17,198 nt of DNA, taken from NCBI GenBank assembly GCA_005786915.1, contig SYCM01000042.1:1-17198 (forward strand). The letters run 5' to 3'. A program made the position numbers and the translations under genes. Origin of the DNA: Bacteroidota bacterium (GTDB taxonomy: Bacteria > Bacteroidota > Bacteroidia > Flavobacteriales > Schleiferiaceae). Each line of letters starts with the position of its first letter. Within the stretch, counting starts at the first letter, position 1. Below, piece by piece: positions 1 through 5,613 of this stretch. The notes under the pieces are model-generated. The model searched no databases, had not been told where the DNA came from, and saw only the letters and a list, made by a program, of their open reading frames with translations.

Positions 1-2573
1 GCTACGTGGAATCCCTATCGGCTTATGCCCGCCAGTTCCTGGGCAAGCTCGAAAAGCCCGAAGTTGACGACATCAAAGGATTGGCCCCTGCCATTGCGAT
101 CGAGCAAAAGGTGAGCACACGCAACCCGAGGTCGACCGTGGCCACCGCCACGGAACTCCACGACTACCTGAAGCTCTTGTTTGCCCGCGTCGGAAAAACC
201 TATGCACCCAGCGGCACCGAAGTCAAGCGCCACCGAATTGCCGACGTGCTCGCCGCCCTCGACGGCCTTCCTGAAGGCGCCCACGCGCTGGTTACCGCTC
301 CGCTCGACCTGTCGGGACGCACTCCCAAAGCCTACTGGGACCTGCTCAGCAGCCAAGGGTATGCGCGCGTGTGGAATCCGCGCCAGGGCATCGTGCGGCT
401 CGACGAGGAACCCCAAGCCAAAGGTGTGGAACTCGTGGTCGACCGCGTGCCCACGGGGCCGCGCGACGAAGACTGGGAGGCCCGCGCGGCCGACTCGGTG
501 CAGTCGGCATTTTTTGAGGGCAACGGAACCTGCCGCCTGCGCGTCGACGACCAGTGCTGGGAGTTTTCAAATCGGTTCGAGGCCGAAGGCATGCGGTTCG
601 AAGAGCCCACCCCCGGACTGTTCTCATTCAATACGCCCCAAGGGGCCTGCCCCACGTGCGAGGGGTTTGGGTCGGTGCTGGGCATCGACCCCGAGCTGGT
701 CATTCCCAACCCCGGACTGAGCGTATTTGAAGACGCCGTCGCGCCGTGGCGGGGCGAAAAGCTGGGGGAATGGAAGGAACAGCTGCTCCGCGGCGCCGAA
801 CGCGCCGGGTTCCCCGTTCACCGAGCCGTGCAGCATTTGAGTCCCGATCACTACGCCATGCTGTGGAAGGGCTGCGCGCACTTTTCGGGCATCGACGCAT
901 TCTTCAAGATGGTGGAAGAAAGCACCTACAAAATTCAGTACCGCGTGCTTCAGGCCCGGTATCGGGGCAAAACGACCTGCCCCGACTGCGGCGGATCACG
1001 GCTCCGCCGAGAGGCTTTGGCCGTGCGCGTAGGCGACAAAAACCTTGCGGAGCTGCTTGACATGACCGTGCGCGACGCCAAAAACTGGTTTGACGCGCTC
1101 GAACTCAACGCCTTTGACGCGCAGGTTGGCGAGCGCCTCCTTCAGGAACTGCGGCATCGGCTCGACGTGCTCGAGCGCGTGGGACTGCACTACCTGACCC
1201 TGAACCGCCCGGCCAATACCTTGAGCGGCGGTGAGTCGCAGCGCATTCACCTCGCCACGAGCCTGAGCGCCGCCCTGGTGGGCTCGATGTACATATTAGA
1301 TGAGCCGTCGGTCGGACTTCATCCGCGCGACGCCGACCAGCTGCTCGGCGTGCTTAAAGCGCTGCGCGACGCCGGCAATACTGTCATTGTGGTCGAGCAC
1401 GACGACGTCTTTATGCGGGCCGCCGACACGGTGATCGACATTGGCCCCGGAGCAGGTCGGCTCGGAGGCCACGTGGTGTACAGCGGTCCGGGCGCGGACT
1501 TGCCGATGGCCCATACCCTAACCGGTGACTACCTGTCGGGGCGCAAATCGGTGCACCGCAAGGGCCTTGGCACCTCAGCCCCGTTCTGGATCGAACTTCA
1601 GGGCGCCCGGGCGCAAAACCTCAAAGACGTGACGGTCCGCATTCCGCTCGAGCGCTTGACGGCCGTGTGCGGAGTCAGCGGATCGGGCAAAACCACGCTG
1701 GTCCGGGGAATTTTAGTGCCCGCGTTGCAGAAGTTGCTCGGCGAGTACGGCGGCCGCGCCGGAGCCCACGACGGACTGACCGGCGACTGGCGCCGCATTA
1801 CCGCGGTCGAGGTAGTCGACCAAAACCCGATGGGAAAGTCGTCGCGCTCTAATCCGGTGACCTACCTCAAGGCCTACGACGACATCCGGAACCTGTTTGC
1901 CGCCCAAAAGTCCGCGCAGCTGAGGGGCTACGCCGCCAAGCACTTCTCGTTCAATACCGACGGCGGACGCTGCAGCGTGTGCCAAGGCGACGGCTACGTC
2001 ACCGTGGAGATGCAGTTCATGGCCGACGTTCACTTGACCTGCGAGCAATGCCACGGCAAGCGTTTTATGGCCGAAGTACTCGAGGTTGAGTTTCAGGGCA
2101 AGGCCATCAGCGACGTCCTCGAGCTCACGGTGGACGAAGCGATGGAGTTTTTCAGCGCCCACCAGCAAAAGAAAATCACCGACAAACTGCGCCCCTTGGC
2201 CGACGTGGGACTCGGCTACATTCAGTTGGGGCAGTCGTCGAGCACGCTGTCGGGCGGAGAGGCCCAGCGCGTCAAACTCGCTTCGTTCCTCGCGCGCGGA
2301 CAGCAGGCCGACCCCGTATTTTTTGTGTTTGATGAGCCGACCACCGGATTGCACATGGACGACGTGCAAAAACTCCTGGTCTCGTTTGATGCCCTAATCA
2401 AGTTGGGCCACACGGTGCTCGTGGTGGAGCACCACCGCGACGTGCTGGCGTCTGCTGATTGGCTCATCGAACTGGGTCCAGATGGTGGACCCGACGGCGG
2501 ACACTTACTGTATTCCGGCGATCCGCAGTTAATGGGGGGCATTGACAGCCCCACATCGAGCGCATTGCGCTGA
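1..2573 (+). CDS. uvrA: UvrABC excinuclease ATPase subunit UvrA, 5' end cut off by the window
   Basis: UvrA is the DNA-damage-sensing ABC-type ATPase dimer of nucleotide excision repair; it loads UvrB at lesions in the cytoplasm. The reading frame is open from the window edge (first whole codon at 3), so about 90 N-terminal residues, including the first Walker A motif, lie outside. Numbering from the GTG codon at 6, the fragment shows the first zinc module (C215, C218, C325, C328), ABC signature LSGGESQR from residue 406, Walker B near 428-434 (ILDEP), second Walker A GVSGSGKTT at 556-564, second zinc module (C656, C659, C679, C682), signature LSGGEAQR from 748 and Walker B FDEP with D776/E777. 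All visible catalytic and metal motifs are intact, so nothing suggests a pseudogene. The GTG at 6 is an internal valine codon, not a start. It stops with TGA at 2571-2573. Confidence 0.97.
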   Translation, partial: YVESLSAYARQFLGKLEKPEVDDIKGLAPAIAIEQKVSTRNPRSTVATATELHDYLKLLFARVGKTYAPSGTEVKRHRIADVLAALDGLPEGAHALVTAPLDLSGRTPKAYWDLLSSQGYARVWNPRQGIVRLDEEPQAKGVELVVDRVPTGPRDEDWEARAADSVQSAFFEGNGTCRLRVDDQCWEFSNRFEAEGMRFEEPTPGLFSFNTPQGACPTCEGFGSVLGIDPELVIPNPGLSVFEDAVAPWRGEKLGEWKEQLLRGAERAGFPVHRAVQHLSPDHYAMLWKGCAHFSGIDAFFKMVEESTYKIQYRVLQARYRGKTTCPDCGGSRLRREALAVRVGDKNLAELLDMTVRDAKNWFDALELNAFDAQVGERLLQELRHRLDVLERVGLHYLTLNRPANTLSGGESQRIHLATSLSAALVGSMYILDEPSVGLHPRDADQLLGVLKALRDAGNTVIVVEHDDVFMRAADTVIDIGPGAGRLGGHVVYSGPGADLPMAHTLTGDYLSGRKSVHRKGLGTSAPFWIELQGARAQNLKDVTVRIPLERLTAVCGVSGSGKTTLVRGILVPALQKLLGEYGGRAGAHDGLTGDWRRITAVEVVDQNPMGKSSRSNPVTYLKAYDDIRNLFAAQKSAQLRGYAAKHFSFNTDGGRCSVCQGDGYVTVEMQFMADVHLTCEQCHGKRFMAEVLEVEFQGKAISDVLELTVDEAMEFFSAHQQKKITDKLRPLADVGLGYIQLGQSSSTLSGGEAQRVKLASFLARGQQADPVFFVFDEPTTGLHMDDVQKLLVSFDALIKLGHTVLVVEHHRDVLASADWLIELGPDGGPDGGHLLYSGDPQLMGGIDSPTSSALR

Positions 2574-2660
2574 TTTATAGTACAATAAAGGTTTTTTACG
2601 AAAATTATACCCAATCTTAGCCTTCCGCCGGTTTTGGTTATGATTTTCGGTTAAGGCGGT

Positions 2661-2668
2661 TATCTTTG
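2661..2668 (+). promoter_or_regulatory. Bacteroidota-type -7 promoter box in the uvrA downstream gap
   Basis: TATCTTTG is an exact match to the Bacteroidota -7 consensus TAnnTTTG. A candidate -33 TTTG lies at 2633-2636, but the 24-nt spacing is longer than usual, so the -33 assignment is weak. An imperfect direct repeat (TTTTGGTTA at 2632-2640, TTTTCGGTTA at 2644-2653) sits just upstream. Transcription would start at roughly 2672-2676 and run into the terminator at 2722-2754, with no coding sequence in between. Confidence 0.5.
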
Positions 2669-2671
2669 TTC

Positions 2672-2754
2672 CGAATCTATCGAACTGATTCGTCAGTGAA
2701 CTAGGTTTATTGGTTTGGTGTGAGGCCCGGTCTTCGGATCGGGCTTCCTTTTTT
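2672..2754 (+). ncRNA. Candidate short non-coding RNA between uvrA and the TrmH-like gene
   Basis: A promoter box (2661-2668) and a strong terminator (2722-2754) bracket about 80 nt that hold no start codon with a plausible reading frame. The 5' part can fold: CGAATC at 2672-2677 pairs perfectly with GATTCG at 2687-2692 around a 9-nt loop. GTTC at 2668-2671 could extend the stem with GAAC at 2698-2701 across a 5-nt bulge, if transcription starts early enough. A single-stranded, U- and G-rich stretch (about 2702-2721) then leads into the terminator hairpin. It does not resemble tRNA, tmRNA, SRP RNA or 6S RNA. The alternative is a uvrA 3' UTR with a terminator and a chance promoter match. I do not recognise a family. 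Confidence 0.35.
2722..2754 (+). terminator. Rho-independent terminator downstream of uvrA
   Basis: An 11-bp stem (2722-2732 with 2737-2747, including two G-U wobbles) is closed by a TTCG tetraloop at 2733-2736 and followed by a run of six Ts at 2749-2754. The T-run lies only on the plus-strand side, so it terminates transcripts from uvrA and/or the short RNA candidate, not the opposing minus-strand operon. For uvrA it would leave a 3' UTR of about 150 nt. Confidence 0.85.
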
Positions 2755-2782
2755 ACCCCCCCTTCGTCGAGGCCCTTGCAGC

Positions 2783-3556
2783 TCAGGAACGCTGGCGAAG
2801 CCCTTCGTACAGGACGACCGCAGCCGCGACGCTCACGTTGAGCGAGTCCACCCGACCGCGCATCGGAATTTTAACCCTAAGGGCATGGGCCCACGACGCC
2901 TCCAGTCCCCGGTCCTCGGGTCCTAAAATCATCGCCGAAGCCTGACGCCAATCTACCTGATGGTGGGGCGTTGCCCCGTCGAGGTGCAGCGCATAGGGCG
3001 TCACTCCCCGCTCGCGAAGCCATTCCTGAACGGCCTCGCGCGGGGCCGCAACAGTCGCCATTTGAAACAGGGCGCCTGTGGAATTTCGCACCGATTGGGG
3101 GCTGTAGGGATCGCATTCGAGGCTGCTGAAGAGCACCGCGTCGACCCCGACGGCGTCTGCGGTACGCAAGATGGCACCCACGTTACCGGGTTTTTCAAGG
3201 CCGTCTAGGACCAAAATCCACGGGTGGGCCGGAAGCTTTAGGTCGTCCAAGCCCTGCACGGGCTGGTCGAGCAGCCCGACGGCCACCGCGCCGTTTTCGC
3301 GAAGCACCAATTTCTCGTACACGGCAGCGGAACAGCGAAAGTGCTGTCCCCGACCCTGCGCCCACGCGGGCAGCTCGGCAGTTGACGGCTCCCAGAAGGT
3401 CTGCCGAAGGTTCCAGCCCGCGGCCACCGCGCGCTCGAGTTCGCGCACGCCTTCGACCAAGACCACGTCGTCTTTGCGGCGCAACGCCGGTTTTTCGCGG
3501 TAGCGGATCAGCTGGCGAACCTTGGGGTTCTGGGTGGAGTCAAGTTGGAGCATCAT
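2783..3556 (-). CDS. TrmH/SpoU-family RNA 2'-O-ribose methyltransferase
   Basis: A 257-residue SPOUT enzyme expected to transfer a methyl group from S-adenosylmethionine to a ribose 2'-OH in rRNA or tRNA. The N-terminal part (about 1-100) resembles the substrate-binding domain of SpoU-class enzymes, including the VLVEGVREL stretch. The C-terminal trefoil-knot domain carries the three family motifs: motif 1 around N125/R131 (GNVGAILRTA), motif 2 with E214 (LGPEDRGL) and motif 3 with N240 (SLNVSVA). It is the last gene of the minus-strand operon. Its ATG (3556-3554) overlaps the stop codon of the SUI1-type gene (3555-3553), implying translational coupling; a second ATG follows directly at 3553-3551. 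No terminator is visible after its stop on the minus strand. The exact target nucleotide cannot be read from the sequence, so no gene symbol is given. Confidence 0.93.
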   Translation of the reverse strand: MMLQLDSTQNPKVRQLIRYREKPALRRKDDVVLVEGVRELERAVAAGWNLRQTFWEPSTAELPAWAQGRGQHFRCSAAVYEKLVLRENGAVAVGLLDQPVQGLDDLKLPAHPWILVLDGLEKPGNVGAILRTADAVGVDAVLFSSLECDPYSPQSVRNSTGALFQMATVAAPREAVQEWLRERGVTPYALHLDGATPHHQVDWRQASAMILGPEDRGLEASWAHALRVKIPMRGRVDSLNVSVAAAVVLYEGLRQRS

Positions 3557-3939
3557 CCGCCGATTCGTTTGATTTTAAGGCCTTGAGTCTGGGCCCAGTC
3601 TTCGACTTTGCTGCGCACGTCTCCCTGCAAGACGATGGTCGCGTCGACGGCGCTTCCGCCCACGCTGCAGCACTTTTTAAGTTCGCTCGCCCAACGGACG
3701 GGATCAGCGTGCTCCACGGTGTCGGTAAACACCACCGTGGTGGGCTTGCCGTTGCGGCGTTCCAACCGCAGTTCCAAGGTGCCTTTGGGGGGCAGTGCGA
3801 GGTGGGCGTCGGCCTCAGTGGGCTCCGAGCGCGCGGGGATGGGCACGTCGAGCCCCTTGGACTGCAGAGCCGACGCGAGGGCCGACGCAAAGGGGTTGTC
3901 TTGGGGACCGCCCGTAGAAAAGTCACCGCGCTTGCTCAT
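3553..3939 (-). CDS. SUI1/eIF1-like translation initiation factor, YciH family
   Basis: A 128-residue protein. The C-terminal half (about residues 50-128) is an SUI1/eIF1 domain: a basic RLERRNGK strand, a lysine/cysteine-containing helix (ELKKCCSVGG) and the typical ending QGLKIKRIGG. In bacteria, YciH-type proteins are thought to affect start-site selection or initiation under stress; their physiological role is poorly settled. The N-terminal 45 residues are polar and probably disordered. I chose ATG 3939 rather than an upstream ATG at 3993, because the extra 18 residues lie inside bshA and are unlike the family. With this start the gene overlaps the 3' end of bshA by 17 bp, and its stop overlaps the start of the methyltransferase gene, so it sits in the middle of a coupled operon. 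Confidence 0.9.
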   Translation of the reverse strand: MSKRGDFSTGGPQDNPFASALASALQSKGLDVPIPARSEPTEADAHLALPPKGTLELRLERRNGKPTTVVFTDTVEHADPVRWASELKKCCSVGGSAVDATIVLQGDVRSKVEDWAQTQGLKIKRIGG

Positions 3940-5053
3940 GTACCAACTTTTGGTAGAGTTCAATGTACTGGGTTCCGACGGCCGCCATGGCAAACTGTTC
4001 GGCCTTGGCGCGGGCCCGCTGGCCCATGGCTTCGCGCTTGCCGGGCGTGGTTAAGAGTTCGAGCACGTCGCGCGCCATAGCTTGGGTGTCGCCGACCGCT
4101 TCGAGGTAGCCCGAGTCGCCGTGGTCGACCACTTCGGGAAGTCCGCCGGCGCGCGTGGCCACCACGGGAACGTAGGACGCCATGGCCTCGAGGGCTGCCA
4201 AGCCAAAGGACTCGGATTCCGAAGGAAGCAAAAAGACGTCTGACATCGACAAGATGCGTTCGACGTCGGTCGATTTGCCCATCCAGCGCACGTCGTCCTG
4301 GAGTCCGCGCTGCTGCACGTCTTCTTCGGCCCGCGTGCGCTCCGGGCCGTCGCCCACCAGCACCAGACGCACGGGAATTTGGGTCCGCACTCGAGCGAAG
4401 ACGTCAATCACGTCGGGAATGCGCTTTACCCGGCGGAAGTTGGACACGTGAACCAAAATGGGAATCCCGTCGGGAGCCACTTTGCTGCGGTCGCCGGCCG
4501 CGCAACGCCCGTAGCGGTCAAGGTCGACGAAGTTGGGTATCACGTTGATGCGGCGGCGAATGCCAAAAATTCGCTCGGTATCGAGGCGAAGCGATTCCGA
4601 AACCGCCGTGACCGCACTGGAGTGCTCAATCGAAAAGCACACGGCCGGTTTGTAGGACGGATGCTTGCCAACCAACGTGATGTCGGTGCCGTGCAAGGTC
4701 GTAACTACCGGAATGTAAACACCTTGATCCTCCAAGATCTTGCGCGCCATGTAGGCGGCGTAGGCGTGCGGAATGGCGTAGTGCACGTGGAGCAAATCCA
4801 GCTTTTCGCGCTGCACTACCTGCACCATCATGCTCGACAGGGCCAGTTCATAGGGCTGGTACTGAAACAGCGGGTAGTCCTGAACCTGCACCTCGTGAAA
4901 GTAGAGGTCGGGCTGCAGCTCGTCGAGCCGCGCCGGCATGGCATAACTGATTACGTGCACACTGTTTCCCTGCTGAGCCAAAAAGGCGGCTAGCTCAGTC
5001 GCCAAAACGCCCGAACCGCCGAAGGTGGGATGGCATACGATTCCAATGCGCAT
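3923..5053 (-). CDS. bshA: N-acetyl-alpha-D-glucosaminyl L-malate synthase (bacillithiol biosynthesis)
   Basis: BshA is a cytoplasmic GT4 retaining glycosyltransferase that joins UDP-GlcNAc and L-malate, the first step to bacillithiol, the glutathione substitute of Firmicutes and many Bacteroidota. The 376 residues match the family length. Visible motifs include the N-terminal glycine-rich loop (PTFGGSGVLATEL), HGTD at 121-124, the donor-site stretch SNFRRVKRI, GDGPE, and the EX7E pair E281/E289 in ESFGLAALE followed by GGLPEVV. Its ATG (5053-5051) overlaps the TGA of the upstream MORN-repeat gene by one base (TGATG), and its 3' end overlaps the SUI1-type gene by 17 bp. bshB and bshC are not in this window, so the remaining steps must be encoded elsewhere. 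The family call rests on the overall sequence pattern and is strong. Confidence 0.95.
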   Translation of the reverse strand: MRIGIVCHPTFGGSGVLATELAAFLAQQGNSVHVISYAMPARLDELQPDLYFHEVQVQDYPLFQYQPYELALSSMMVQVVQREKLDLLHVHYAIPHAYAAYMARKILEDQGVYIPVVTTLHGTDITLVGKHPSYKPAVCFSIEHSSAVTAVSESLRLDTERIFGIRRRINVIPNFVDLDRYGRCAAGDRSKVAPDGIPILVHVSNFRRVKRIPDVIDVFARVRTQIPVRLVLVGDGPERTRAEEDVQQRGLQDDVRWMGKSTDVERILSMSDVFLLPSESESFGLAALEAMASYVPVVATRAGGLPEVVDHGDSGYLEAVGDTQAMARDVLELLTTPGKREAMGQRARAKAEQFAMAAVGTQYIELYQKLVHEQAR

Positions 5054-5613
5054 CAGTCGAGCTTTTGGGGTTTCACCTTGCCCTCTTCGTCGTAGTAGGT
5101 AGCGCTGATTTGGGTGCCGAACTCGTAGCGAAGCTCCGCGGCCACCCCGCCCTGTTCGAAGTAAAATGTCGAGGTTCCGTGCTTTTGGTTGTTGCGCCAG
5201 TCGACGCGCGATTGAATCTGCCCGTCGGTATAGTAAAGGCGCTCTTCACCGTGCATGCGGTCGGACTGCCAGGTTTTGACCCACATGAGCCGGCCGGCCT
5301 GGTCAAACATTTTTTGTTCCCCGGTTTTCTCGCCGTCGTAGTAGTGCGTGATGAAGTTGATCTGGCCCGAGGCGTGGTACTCAAAGGTCGGCCCGTGGGC
5401 CAATCCCTGCCGGAACGGCGTGATGATGCGGGGCTTGCCGTTGCCGAAGTAGTGAACCGAGAGGCTGTCGCCGGCGCTGAACTCGTGCGCTATTTGGGCT
5501 TGGGCCCAGAGCGGAGCGGCCGAGGCCGCCAGTACGCTAAAGCAAAGCGCGGTACACCACCTGCTGAAGGTCGGTGCGAATGCCCATTTGGGCGAGTTTG
5601 TTGACACTGGCAT
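5053..5613 (-). CDS. Secreted MORN-repeat (YwqK-like) protein
   Basis: A 186-residue protein with an N-terminal signal-peptide-like segment (basic residues, a hydrophobic stretch at about 19-35, then APLWAQAQ as a likely cleavage region). The rest is a chain of about five MORN-like repeats, recognisable by recurring Y-x-x-x-G-x and H-G-x elements such as AHGPTFEYHASG, MHGEERLYYTDG and KHGTSTFYFEQG. Such proteins are often named YwqK-family antitoxins in databases, but no toxin gene is adjacent and an exported protein is an unlikely cytoplasmic antitoxin, so I keep only the structural description. The first usable start that keeps the signal peptide is ATG 5613 (GTG 5607 also possible), which puts the first 77 bp inside the 3' end of the GH3/beta-lactamase gene. 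Its stop overlaps the bshA start. Function unknown; a periplasmic or outer-membrane scaffold is inference. Confidence 0.82.
   Translation of the reverse strand: MPVSTNSPKWAFAPTFSRWCTALCFSVLAASAAPLWAQAQIAHEFSAGDSLSVHYFGNGKPRIITPFRQGLAHGPTFEYHASGQINFITHYYDGEKTGEQKMFDQAGRLMWVKTWQSDRMHGEERLYYTDGQIQSRVDWRNNQKHGTSTFYFEQGGVAAELRYEFGTQISATYYDEEGKVKPQKLD

Noticed and set aside
2559..2571. Inverted repeat AGCGCA-T-TGCGCT at the uvrA stop codon as a terminator
   Set aside because: The usable stem is only 4 bp and no T-tract follows; the strong terminator at 2722-2754 explains uvrA termination better.
2625..2659. CCGCC/GGCGG inverted arms around the short-RNA promoter as a riboswitch-like stem
   Set aside because: Only 5 bp pair, the arms lie upstream of the predicted transcript start, and no flanking pairs extend them.
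5053..5613. Reading the MORN-repeat gene as an antitoxin of a toxin-antitoxin pair
   Set aside because: The protein looks exported and neither neighbour resembles a toxin; the antitoxin label for YwqK-like proteins is a database name without support here.
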